DNA of 64,000 nt from Tetrapisispora phaffii CBS 4417. Lineage: Eukaryota; Ascomycota; Saccharomycetes; Saccharomycetales; Saccharomycetaceae. A program made the position numbers and the translations under genes. Position 1 is the stretch's first letter, and each line of letters begins with the position of its first letter. Shown one piece after another: positions 10,901 through 18,394 of this stretch. Location: NCBI RefSeq assembly GCF_000236905.1, contig NC_016531.1:1-64000 (forward strand), written 5' to 3'. The notes beneath the pieces are model-generated. The model did not search any database and was not told the origin of the DNA. It was given only the letters and a program-made list of their open reading frames with translations.

Positions 10901-10963
10901 AATGACTGTAGTTACCAAAGTAGGGGCAGCAATTACCTGTATATGATCGATGATAACCAACAT
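4913..10963 (-). CDS. Giant flocculin-repeat GPI cell-wall adhesin, 5' truncated
   Basis: This 2016-codon frame is made largely of Thr/Ser/Tyr-rich modules of about 55-60 residues of the form TTxxxWTGxxxT...TGxDGxxTxxTxYYVxTP, matching the Flo1-type flocculin repeat. After residue 1490 comes an acidic Ser/Glu region with 10-residue repeats, then a long Ser/Thr stalk containing a TVTETVSGTVTTYTTYCP motif common in yeast wall proteins. The C-terminus ends in a hydrophobic segment (MFAFVGLIVMAVIA) typical of a GPI-anchor signal. The start is odd: the ATG at 10963 is directly preceded by an in-frame stop, no convincing signal peptide is seen, and no PA14 or other lectin domain precedes the repeats. 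The ORF seems to begin inside a repeat. A segment near 7300-7400 reads the conserved module in another frame. It is probably a 5'-truncated or decaying adhesin gene in a subtelomeric family. Confidence 0.8.
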   Translation of the reverse strand: MLVIIDHIQVIAAPTLVTTVIELYTRLLFATTTTTIASSVASIVTYSNFNLQDDSALTETTLYYVATPIHRSTETDRTTSNFSGSSETYSIAYKTVTDASGNETTQTTYYVAVPTNLLHSTTTNDGWTGNSAITWSTQFVTTTGGDGLATPGTIYWVHTSRAAGITITGTCSGTFTTFYSTSTSYSIDRDIIGVGTSTYTTTYYYIHIPAFNVITTTTTASVESVTRTYSTSIYSVTASDGNVTTSTIYYVATPTRKSTATSSTTRNYSGSTRTYTTVINTYTDASGNATTQTTYYVAVPTNYLKSTTTNDGWTGGVATTWSTQFVTTTGVDGSTTPGTVYWVHTSRAAGITITGTWSGTFTPFYSTSYSYSTSYVLIVPVETYTTTYYYIHIPAFNRTTTTTSYSSFSYTTTYSTSIFSVTDSDGNVTTSTIYYVVTSQRVSQETDRTTSNFTGASQTYDTSFTTITDAEGNETTQTTYYVAVPTNLLLSTTTNDGWTGSFATTWSTEHLITTGADGLATPGTVYWVHTSRAAGVTVTSAWTGGFTTFFSTTVSSSTQYILGFPVASYTTAYYFLHISHYGSTVSYTSWGSHSDTIMASTVLTSYTLDNGDVSTITYYYIETPVRHSTSSYTIESSFRGTLSSTYISIFRTITDDSGNETTETTYFIAIPTALFSTTTTAPWSGFYTYTYSIGTDVVTGDDGFTSTKTVYHVATPTPDGYWVTTYWTGTYTTYYQDGYTYAWGFSYLIIFGFWRYSLFYLETPLRRTGYTTTTNAWDSDYILLANVITSTRGYDGYETTVTIYTLWTPASTLTRTEFSQGTFTGTTSDTTSTTTERIGNDLSYYYELIYYVNLPLNIGELTTYTSWDSKFASSVSTYLTTSTIQTMLLYTVTVYIVATPSIPYSTSYTGWTGSFDRIVSTSSFTSLGYIDDFLAQWTITVIIIETAYRKSTSSILTWGSVDEDVTYSTSTYLSTNVLGQEVTEIVYYITTPIRNDITTAYFPFSTGTFTTTISTVTTTVKGSDGYLTTETIYYLARPINSHETTVLTSWTGTYIDFHSTITGSSSMTTYYVRTPGDGLLTSFIPLAGDYTSTILTTTTTSYGYNEDYYGGWAYTLYVVQTPERLTSTTSYNPWIQTNTETYSEEITTFTGADGEETTKTIFFVYTPWRITTTSTTTGWQNFSIETYTTARLLLLEMMALNLQSLSIWLQHLNQRYQHSYSASTLSETTTWSVTILTSVNSAGFTYTETIYFVNTPIRESFMTTYEPVSSIDYTSTLSTVTSTYTASNGEETTEYTYFVVTPIFNSSSTKYTLWDADETYTYSTLITTITKDGNATTETIYYVYTPKLVFISTSFTYGIGPTETLSTAFTTITDLEGNVTTGTVYFVQTPIRLSTSSTYVSWSIESLSTSIQTVTLTDEDGDEITETIYYVYGPEYNLTSTTFITASFEDGETLSTISSAYYGSDGFLTNAVIYLVNVIDRETTSEYQETFTEETSSEETSSEHSSAAESSGEHSSATESSGEHASSVEFSGEQSSTVESSSEHSSATESSGEQSSAKFSASDHSVNDIFRTSDVPNSTDTISQDTNSNESTTTNLQTSQYTENSSEISSETSSEASLTTSTYTSSDSEGNVTTGTTTFPVESPLSSHNSMSGSGISTLSTSISLVASTKTDVASTWTNISSESSLLTGSTSIEVSSSKSLYMSVIVSSEATYYSKSSYGHSTPSDGTISTSITSSSSSSPTVSASSSHYESCVAYTSGTTINGSVFDATSKVRGSTSSSAQMSKSTTVVSFTSSTYPTESHASTVATSAGSEISVSSSKISTNDSNQTSSTQTVAIQSSSKVTTTISGSNTAYTSSIPALSTSSDTHSLTTVTETVSGTVTTYTTYCPESSDDNVSKTETVSRTVSNNGVESNSNSNPSVGCSTSPVNSDSASVSIPAPTTVANADSNNSADSNTVSQSPNLESDNTSSVLPATNSGSSSLPTASVSFEGAGSNVRTYSSSMFAFVGLIVMAVIA
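6312..6461 (-). repeat. 30-bp tandem repeat in the adhesin
   Basis: Five consecutive 30-bp units begin with GAGGATTCA or a variant and encode a 10-residue Ser/Glu/His motif (ATESSGEHSS type). A half unit precedes them. Such minisatellites in wall-protein genes expand and contract by recombination. Confidence 0.85.
9240..10900 (-). repeat. Three long tandem repeats of about 556 bp in the adhesin
   Basis: The anchor word GCTCTCGATGTGTGGACCCA occurs at 9366, 9921 and 10479, spaced 555 and 558 bp. Each long unit (about 185 codons) contains several flocculin-type modules in the same order, including the AATGATGGTTGGACTGG-like and ATTCCAGC-like blocks. The similarity is highest among these three copies and fades toward the 3' part of the gene. 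Confidence 0.85.
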
Positions 10964-12304
10964 TCAATGTAAGCTGTGTATAAATTATTTTGTAAAAGAT
11001 CCAATAAGAAGTTTTTTCTAGTGAGTCGAATTTCCTTATTAATCAAAATTGCTTCTCACAAATTATAACGCGAGGGCGCTTTTAACAAAACCTTTATTAA
11101 TATTAGTCGGAAAAAAAATATAAGCAGTTAAACACTTAATATAGTTTTTCAAACTTTAAAAATAGGGCGATGTTTAAAACACGATAAGCAGAAAGTCAAT
11201 TGATTGAAAACTTGAATAAAATTTTTTGTTAATTGAAAAGTTCAGAAATTTCCTTAACGATTGCACAATATAACAAAATAGTGTTCTGTCTAATTACTGC
11301 TATAATCAATATCTTTGTAATTTATTAATTTTTTCGGTTATATCTTTTTTTCTTTTATATGCAAAAGAGATGTATATAATCGCAAATTGCAGAAAGAAAA
11401 AAGGTAATAAATTTATAAAAAAAATAGAATAAAATAAAAAATAAAAGTATTTCTACGAAGCAGATATTTTTAGAAGAATGATCTATTTTATCTTGTTGTT
11501 ATAAAAATGAAAAATAATATATATATAAATATATGGTAATTTTTCTATTATTTTAACAAAAAGTTTGCTTTTGGGTTCTTGGAAGGAAAGAGAAAAAGTT
11601 ATCAAGATGTTGCTGGAACAAAACTAGTTTCTTATATACAAATGACAGTAAAAGAAAAATTCTCTTTTAGAAACGTATAATTTATTTTTGTAATTTCTCG
11701 ATTAGTAACCACGAAGTATTACTTTGCCATTAGCGTCTACTTACCACGAATGAGTGTAGAAGTTTCCTTGAAATTCCCAAGACTGCATTTGCTGGATATG
11801 GCCCAATTGGGTCACTTCCGGGAATAATTGTAATCTTTTTCACGTGTATTATTGCCACATCCGTCCGTTCCATCAGCCCCCAGACAAAACGAAATGCAGC
11901 TTTCCAGACTGATCTTGTAAGATAACGACGCAGTAGACACAAATGTTAATATTAGTGCTTCGGCGGCAGTTCCACCGGGATCGAAAAACGAAGTTCGGCA
12001 CGAGTTCGGTGGAAAACACAGAAAGCACCATAGAAGAGACAGTCTGTCTCTCCCAGGGTCACACTAAGAAGAAAGAGAACGCGCGCCAAGAAGTCGCAGA
12101 GACACGGAACTCAGCTTGTTTTTTCTGTACACAGTTCGAAGCTGTCGGCGGCATATCCCCTGCATGTTTCCTTCCACTCTTCCCTGCAATCTCATGACAT
12201 TTCGTAACGTTGTTTTCCGATAGATATGCGCGCGCGGCTTCTCGTGGTGGCGGGGGACGCACTAGATTTACCAGAAGAACCAATAACCGAACGCAGAAGC
12301 AACT

Positions 12305-12335
12305 GCGGAAGTGGGAATCCATTTCCCACTTCCGC
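12305..12335. other. Perfect 13-bp inverted repeat with 5-base loop
   Basis: GCGGAAGTGGGAA at 12305-12317 is followed by TCCAT and the exact reverse complement at 12323-12335. It lies in the gene-free, less AT-rich stretch. It could be a structured RNA element or chance. No polymerase III terminator is placed convincingly next to it. Confidence 0.7.
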
Positions 12336-13804
12336 GTCGGCGAGTTCCGTCCTACTGTCCGGTGTTGTCTGCGCCCCTTTTGAACGGGCCGGATGTTTTC
12401 GGCAATTTTTCGTTCTATTCTCTCCACTGTGCATATTCCCTGTAATCGAATTCGTAATGCGATTTCCTAAATTGATATCTGTTGCGTGTCTGCACGTGAA
12501 TGTGTGTGCCAGGTCGGAAAAGACAACGCCACCCTTGAAAAACCCATACACTACCATCCACTTGAGCGTGTTACAAAACGGCATACGTGTCCATTTTCCT
12601 TTTTCGATGTGGCTTTGACAATAGTCTGCCCTGGATACCCGTGTAACGGAACTTCTACTTGGAATACATATTCCGCCCACAACGCTCACCAGGGATCGTT
12701 CTTTAAACTTTGTTTTTTGGTGTATGTTTATTTCTGTGACGCGCCATCCCCTTCTGCGGAAGAGACAAACACCGCCACTCCAAGAAAAAAACATGTGAAG
12801 ATAACGATGCAAGGGAAGGAAGTACGTATAATGTGACGAAGTGTGTACATGTCCTACATGGCACAACTACTTTGTTTTTTAGAGGCTTTTGCAAGTTCAT
12901 TACGACATTTTCTGGGTGTTTTTGTCTTTTTGTATTTTTATGTTATTGTATTAGTTGTAAGATCCGAGAAGCCCTGCCATCTCGCCCATTCGGATAACTG
13001 TGAATATATAAAACTAAATGTAAATAAAAACATAATACGTATGGAAGCGGTGGGTTGGAGGGATAACTTTTCGTATGAACTGCGCTGAGAGAGTTTGGAG
13101 TGGTCAGTGCGTTTGCATGGTTGTCTTGTTGTTTTATCTCAATGACGACATGCTCAGCCGATAAACAACGTTGGTGTACGAATATCGTTATTTTTCGCTT
13201 GAGCACGTATTGAAGTTGTTTAAGTAGAGCATTGAGCGTAGATGTTCTTCGAGTTTCCCGTTCGTGGTCCCGCAAACGTCTAAACATTCCAAGTTATGGA
13301 ATGGTATGTCATTTTCCATCTCGAGTCGATGGCAACTGCAAGTGCAATGATACGTGTAGTTGCTGAATGGCTCGTCATAAGAACGAAGTTCCATCCGGCG
13401 TTCGTGCGTCCCCAAGTCCGAAGCCAACCTTTTCCTGTGTTTTTTATACCGAAATTTCGCATTCGAATATCTAATTTTGAAAGTGATCGTATGTATGTTT
13501 CTTACACACACACTCTTTAAAGACATATCTTGGGCGTTTACAACAAAAATGCGAGCTTTATTCCTGTGCTTCTGTATCTTGCACTAGACCAACAAAAACT
13601 TCGCGGATTGCAACAATTGCAAAAAATGCAAGAGTGTCTTGCCATTATTGCCTTGAAGTTTTTAATCAAAATTCAGAACTTTTGAACTTCAATGAGTAAA
13701 CTTATATGTATGTATTAATGGTTTCTTTTGTGTCTTTTCTGACATTTTCGTTATATGTATCCGTTGGGCGGGCGCATCATCTTATGCGCGAGAACGAATA
13801 AGAG

Positions 13805-13810
13805 CACGTG
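13805..13810. promoter_or_regulatory. CACGTG E-box upstream of HOM6
   Basis: CACGTG in the context gagCACGTGacc lies about 330 bp before the HOM6 ATG. Cbf1 binds CACGTG and controls sulfur amino acid genes in yeast, so a role at a threonine/methionine pathway gene is plausible. A single hexamer is weak evidence. Confidence 0.35.
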
Positions 13811-14138
13811 ACCTGGAAACAAATATTCTCTGAATTTAAAGTACCACATTTGATGAAATTATTGAAATATCTCATCAATGTAGATATGCTTTCAAGAAAT
13901 ACTTATACAAGTAGTCATGTTGCTAGTGCAATCATTGTTTCATTAATGCCTACGAATGCTAATTTGATATTATATGAGTATTCATATCACTTCGTTATAC
14001 TTTTTTGAAATTACCTTTATCTTATATCAGCCTCTTATCATAAACATAAATATCAAGTTTTGCACAGATTTATATATTCCAATTTAAATATAAGTCCTTA
14101 ATCGCTGTAATTCCTGGAAAATAAAATAAAAATAAAAC

Positions 14139-15215
14139 ATGTCAAAAGCTGTTAATGTTGCCGTCATCGGTACAGGTGTCGTTGGTTCTGCCTTCATGGA
14201 CCAAATCATTGCTATGAAATCTTCAATTACTTACAATATCGTTTATGTTGGTGAAAGCTCTTCCGCTTTAATCTCAAAGGACTTTTCTCCATTGAACTTG
14301 GACTCCAACTGGAGAAAAACATTAACCGACTCTTCCGACAAATCCTTACCTCTAGACGATTTAGTCACTCACCTAAAGGGTTCATCTTTACCAGTCATCT
14401 TAGTTGACAACACTTCCAATGCTCAAGTCGCTGCTACTTACACAAAATTAGTCGAAAATGGTATTTCTATTGCTACTCCTAATAAGAAAGCCTTCTCTTC
14501 TGATTTAGATACATGGAACAGATTATTTTCTGGTAAGCCAGGTAAGGGTTTCGTATATCATGAAGCTACTGTCGGTGCTGGTTTACCAATTCTTGCGCCA
14601 TTAAGAGAATTTATTCAAACCGGTGATGAAGTTGAAAAAATTGAAGGCATCTTCTCTGGTACTTTATCATACATTTTCAATGAATTCTCTACTTCTTCTC
14701 AAAATGATGTGAAGTTTTCCGACGTTGTTAAAGTTGCAAAACAATTAGGTTACACCGAACCAGATCCAAGAGATGATCTAAACGGTTTAGATGTAGCTAG
14801 AAAAGTCACTATTGTTGCTAGAATCTCCGGCTTACAAGTCAAGTCAGTAGACTCTTTCCCAGTACAATCTTTAATTCCAAAACCTTTGGAATCTGTTGCC
14901 TCTGTAGATGAGTTTTTAGCTAAATTATCTGAATATGATGGCGACTTATCAAAGTTAAAGGAAGAAGCCGCTAAGGAAGGTAAGGTTTTAAGATTTATTG
15001 GTAAGGTCGATGTACCAACAAATACTGTTTCCGTAGGTATTGAAAAATACGATGCCTCCCATCCTTTTGCATCCTTAAAGGGTTCTGACAACGTTATTTC
15101 TATCAAGACCAAACGTTACACAAACCCAGTCATTATCCAAGGTGCCGGTGCCGGTGCCGATGTGACTGCTGCTGGTGTTTTAGGTGATGTCATTAAGATT
15201 GCTCAAAGAGTTTAA
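14139..15215 (+). CDS. HOM6: Homoserine dehydrogenase
   Basis: A 358-residue protein, one shorter than S. cerevisiae Hom6. It reduces aspartate semialdehyde to homoserine with NAD(P)H, the branch point to threonine and methionine in the cytosol. The N-terminal Rossmann fold carries GTGVVG at residues 11-16. The catalytic region has SGTLSYIFN (about 173-181) and EPDPRDDLNGLDVARK (207-222), with the catalytic Asp at 218 and Lys at 222. The ATG at 14139 follows an A-rich leader (aataaaac). Codons are strongly biased toward the set used in highly expressed yeast genes (GGT, GTC, TTG/TTA, AGA). It is convergent with RPN10 downstream and is the telomere-proximal end of the conserved gene block. Confidence 0.97.
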   Translation: MSKAVNVAVIGTGVVGSAFMDQIIAMKSSITYNIVYVGESSSALISKDFSPLNLDSNWRKTLTDSSDKSLPLDDLVTHLKGSSLPVILVDNTSNAQVAATYTKLVENGISIATPNKKAFSSDLDTWNRLFSGKPGKGFVYHEATVGAGLPILAPLREFIQTGDEVEKIEGIFSGTLSYIFNEFSTSSQNDVKFSDVVKVAKQLGYTEPDPRDDLNGLDVARKVTIVARISGLQVKSVDSFPVQSLIPKPLESVASVDEFLAKLSEYDGDLSKLKEEAAKEGKVLRFIGKVDVPTNTVSVGIEKYDASHPFASLKGSDNVISIKTKRYTNPVIIQGAGAGADVTAAGVLGDVIKIAQRV

Positions 15216-15425
15216 GTTCTACACAGCTACAAATGAATTAATATTTAAATAACATTGTACGTTCTTAACGGTAAGGAGATAAACTAATGAAAAAATATTT
15301 TCTCTTCATTGAGTTGATATTGTAACAAATATGTTGTTAAAAAATTAAAATAATATAGATGCATTGTATTTAAGACATTATTTTATATATAAGATTTATT
15401 TATGTGATGATCATAAGTTATCAAC

Positions 15426-16193
15426 TCATTCTTTGTTTCCAGTTTGTTCTTGTTCTCTTAATCTCTCTTGTCTATGTTGTTCTTCTTCCATCGATAAACG
15501 TAACGCCATTGCCAACTCTGGGTCCATTGAAGGATCGACACCGAAATCCATGAATGAATCACCCCCCTCAAATCCACCAGCCATCATATTAGATTGTGCA
15601 CCTTCCTCTAGGATGATGTTCGAGGATGCGATATGTTCATATAATAATCTTGGACCGGGTTCGACAGTCAATATGTGACTTTGATCATCTGGCGAGCTTG
15701 AATTATTAGCTGTTGATATGAATTCTTGTAAAATTTCCGAATTTTGTTCAGTCTCACCGAAATTTATAACATCTATAGCGACATTGTTTTTCTTCAATTT
15801 TTTAGATAATTTAATTAATTCTGGTTTTTCTTTATCTTCAATTGGACTACAAACAAATACTATAATTCTTTGATGCTGAATTTTATTTTGGCGATGCTTT
15901 AAAGTCAATGCTGCAATTTGAATAGCAGTAACTAATGATGTTTTGCCTTCAATTGTAGTTTCATGTAATCCTGATAAAATCTTACCAAATTCTGTAGTAA
16001 AAGTAGATAAAACTGTTGGATTCAAGCCTGCTGAAGACACTAAAGCTACCGAATTTTCCGGATTGCTATTACGCTTAGCTTGGAATATCAGTTCAACAGC
16101 ATCAATCTGTGCTTCAAACCTAGTCTTAGGATAGTCTCCATTTCTAGCATATTCCGAATTATCGGTCACTAATACAGTAGCTTCTAAAACCAT
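15426..16193 (-). CDS. RPN10: 26S proteasome ubiquitin receptor subunit Rpn10
   Basis: A 255-residue protein (S. cerevisiae: 268). It sits at the lid-base hinge of the 19S regulatory particle and binds polyubiquitin. The N-terminal von Willebrand A domain (about 1-190) starts MVLEATVLVTDNSEYARNGD, the usual Rpn10 opening. A ubiquitin-interacting motif is visible near residues 224-238 (DPELAMALRLSMEEE). The C-terminus is Glu/Gln-rich. The start at 16193 is a clear ATG at the family position. A perfect Rpn4-binding PACE element lies about 150 bp upstream. It is convergent with HOM6 and divergent from the small gene at 16698. Confidence 0.96.
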   Translation of the reverse strand: MVLEATVLVTDNSEYARNGDYPKTRFEAQIDAVELIFQAKRNSNPENSVALVSSAGLNPTVLSTFTTEFGKILSGLHETTIEGKTSLVTAIQIAALTLKHRQNKIQHQRIIVFVCSPIEDKEKPELIKLSKKLKKNNVAIDVINFGETEQNSEILQEFISTANNSSSPDDQSHILTVEPGPRLLYEHIASSNIILEEGAQSNMMAGGFEGGDSFMDFGVDPSMDPELAMALRLSMEEEQHRQERLREQEQTGNKE

Positions 16194-16342
16194 ATCTGAG
16201 TTTTATATATTAAATGCTTGTAAATGTGTCGACGTCTTTATTTCGACTTTCTTTCAATGTTGAAACCCAATATGAATCTAAATATGTTCCTCTTATCTTT
16301 ATAAAAAAACCTTATATTCTTGTGGGTAGGTGTGAAGGTAAA

Positions 16343-16351
16343 GGTGGCAAA
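16343..16351. promoter_or_regulatory. Rpn4 (PACE) site of RPN10
   Basis: An exact GGTGGCAAA occurs here, about 150 bp upstream of the RPN10 start. This nonamer is the proteasome-associated control element bound by Rpn4 in S. cerevisiae, and its place before a proteasome subunit gene supports function. Confidence 0.8.
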
Positions 16352-16697
16352 TTTCGAGGATTCTTAGTTTTAGTAGTTTTCATAAGATCCTGTTTAATGC
16401 GCTTAAAAACCACAAGTGCGGGTAAACGCGCGTCGATTTAACTAACGTTAAGGCATGAAATATAATTTTTTTTAATTTGAAGCAAAAACACCAACAACAA
16501 AGTTAAGAAGAGAGATAGAAATGCTAGTAAAAGAGAGATCCACAAATTGGTGAGATTGACCTTGTCGCGTTCTCTATATATACATGCTGAGACATAAGTA
16601 GTCTAGCTTTTGTATGATAAAAACAACTATTGTCAATTTAGGCCTTTACTAATATACATATAAGCACGCACGCCGTATACACGTCAGTTGATCCAGA

Positions 16698-16949
16698 ATG
16701 AGCAAGCCCTCTTTGACCAATGAGCAACGAAGCCAATTGAAAGAAAAATTGCAACAGAAACTTGATGAACGGCTTGAATATATGACCAGGCAAGTCGAGG
16801 ACACGAAAAGTAAGACGTTTCAAGAACTGGAGACAGTTGCCCGGAACCAAAAGGCGCAATATATCAGCGGGGACAAGGCGGTTACTTTGAAGGAAGTCCT
16901 TGAAGCTGAATTAAACCCTGATTCAAAAAGCAATGACCGCAGCTCCTAA
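16698..16949 (+). CDS. NBL1: Small coiled-coil protein, probable Nbl1 (borealin-like) subunit
   Basis: An 83-codon ATG frame encodes a charged, helix-forming protein: an N-terminal stretch with LTNEQRSQLKEKLQQKLDER followed by more predicted helix and a polar tail. S. cerevisiae Nbl1 (73 aa) is the borealin-like subunit of the chromosomal passenger complex with Ipl1, Sli15 and Bir1. The assignment rests on position: NBL1 is the neighbour of RPN10 in S. cerevisiae, divergently transcribed, exactly as here. Similarity in size and helical character agrees, but I cannot show strong residue-level identity. A TACTAAT followed by an AG lies just upstream of the ATG, so a 5' intron is possible but not established. 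Confidence 0.55.
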   Translation: MSKPSLTNEQRSQLKEKLQQKLDERLEYMTRQVEDTKSKTFQELETVARNQKAQYISGDKAVTLKEVLEAELNPDSKSNDRSS

Positions 16950-17206
16950 GCTCTTAAGTTACTAGATCCTTTCAAGAACCGAGAGGATGGGGACGAAATT
17001 AGAGCGAGGGATGAGAATAGCCGCCCATCCATCACACGAGGACGGTCGTTTCCCCATTCATGAATGAAGCATGGCTGAAGTACGACCTAGATAGACCATA
17101 TCTAGCATAGATATCGTCGTTATTGTATCAAATCTCCATTGCCTCCGACTACCAATGGGCGGCTAACTCTCTCTGTCTCTCACCTCATGACTTATGATAT
17201 ACGCCT

Positions 17207-17212
17207 CACGTG
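17207..17212. promoter_or_regulatory. Cbf1-type CACGTG site in the ECM17 upstream region
   Basis: TCACGTGAT, the preferred extended Cbf1 site, lies about 1.2 kb upstream of the sulfite reductase gene, with a Met31/32-like CCACAGTT 150 bp nearer. The pair is the usual arrangement at yeast methionine genes, but the distance to the ATG is long. Confidence 0.4.
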
Positions 17213-17355
17213 ATTTGAAAGTTCTGGGTCCTCGCTCACGCCAATTATCACCATCCACGGAAAACTGTTACGATGCTAATGCAGAAGAACAAATGTGAAA
17301 AAAATGAGAATAGAAGTCACCTGATTATTTTTTTTAGTATTTAATTAGTAATTTA

Positions 17356-17363
17356 CCACAGTT
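17356..17363. promoter_or_regulatory. Met31/Met32-like site
   Basis: CCACAGTT is the reverse complement of AACTGTGG, the core bound by Met31 and Met32. It lies upstream of ECM17, a member of the methionine regulon in S. cerevisiae. It is an eight-base match only. Confidence 0.35.
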
Positions 17364-18394
17364 GTGTTAAATTATTTGATGAAAAATAACACACAGATAT
17401 ACATTGTGAAATTTTAATTTGAAGAATGACTTTGTTGTTAGTTAGCAGTGGTTGTGGTTGAGGTGGTTGTAATTGAATGTGCCCAGTCACAAAGGTGCCT
17501 AGTATTTTTTTGAAATTATATGATCTTCCATTGAGATAATGTAGCGTGTGATTCCTGCAAATTGAATTTTTATTATTGCATTACTGGGTTTTATATTGCT
17601 ATGCAGAATATTACTGTGTATGTTTGCGAGTCACATGCTATTTGAAACATTTAACACAACTTTGTCAACTCGTTAAATACCCTAGTTTCTCTTTTGTGGC
17701 TTTTATTTTAATATGTATTTAGAGACGTGCAAATTAAAAGTATACTTACCAAGTCAGTCAGTCGGTTAGTTAGTCGTGAAGATTAGATATCGCAGTGTTC
17801 ACGATATCGAACTCAAGTATAGGAGTAACCTACACAGACAGGATCACTGGAGTTGAATTGTATGCATTGTATGTGTTTGAGTGTATGATCTTTCAGATTT
17901 CGCTCAATTTTATAGAACGTCACTAGAGTTTCAAGGACTAATTAAATGAAGCAACGCCATAGCGATTAACTAATGAGTAAAAAAAAATAGTTACTTGTTG
18001 AATAATTTAATAAGACCCTCGACTTTAGTGGATTAATGCATGTTAAGATTGTTCGTTTTCATAACTTCAGACAATCAAATCCTTTGCTTTAGACATCTGT
18101 AATAATTATTTTTACTAACTTTTTTTTTGTTCTCTTCACACAGTTGGTATATAAACAGCAAGTAATTGTGAATTATGGACGTTATCTTTTTTTCAAGAAA
18201 ATTACGATCTTTAAATATAAAGGTTACTATTACTCATTAAACTAACCCGAAAACTTATCAACCAAGCAAGTAGCACTATTTATTTATTACATTAACGTAT
18301 TTATTACACCGTTTATTTAACAACGTTGGTACATAGAAGTACTCTTCATATTTTTTTAAAAAAAGATAATAACTAGAAAACAAAAGAAAATAAT

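Larger units (their letters stand above)
10964..14138. other. 3.2-kb stretch without a recognisable gene
   Basis: Bases 10964-11700 are very AT-rich. Bases 11700-13560 are distinctly less AT-rich and contain several overlapping frames of 60-224 codons on both strands (the longest is 12192-12866, minus). Their composition looks random and none resembles a known protein. A perfect 13-bp hairpin sits at 12305-12335 and a CACGTG at 13805. The last few hundred bases are the HOM6 upstream region. Confidence 0.6.
16950..18394. other. 1.4-kb intergenic region upstream of ECM17
   Basis: No credible ORF is found here. It contains a TCACGTGAT at 17206 and a CCACAGTT at 17356, matching Cbf1 and Met31/Met32 sites, and an A/T-rich stretch with poly(A) and poly(T) runs close to the ECM17 start. 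In some related yeasts AIM18/AIM46-type genes lie in this interval; none is seen here. Confidence 0.6.

Noticed and set aside
12192..12866. 224-codon minus-strand frame in the gene-free region
   Set aside because: Overlapped by plus-strand frames of similar quality, no recognisable motif, random-looking composition.
17742..17751. ATACTTACC, the 5' sequence of U1 snRNA
   Set aside because: The following bases do not resemble yeast U1 and no Sm site was found at a suitable distance; a nine-base match is expected by chance.
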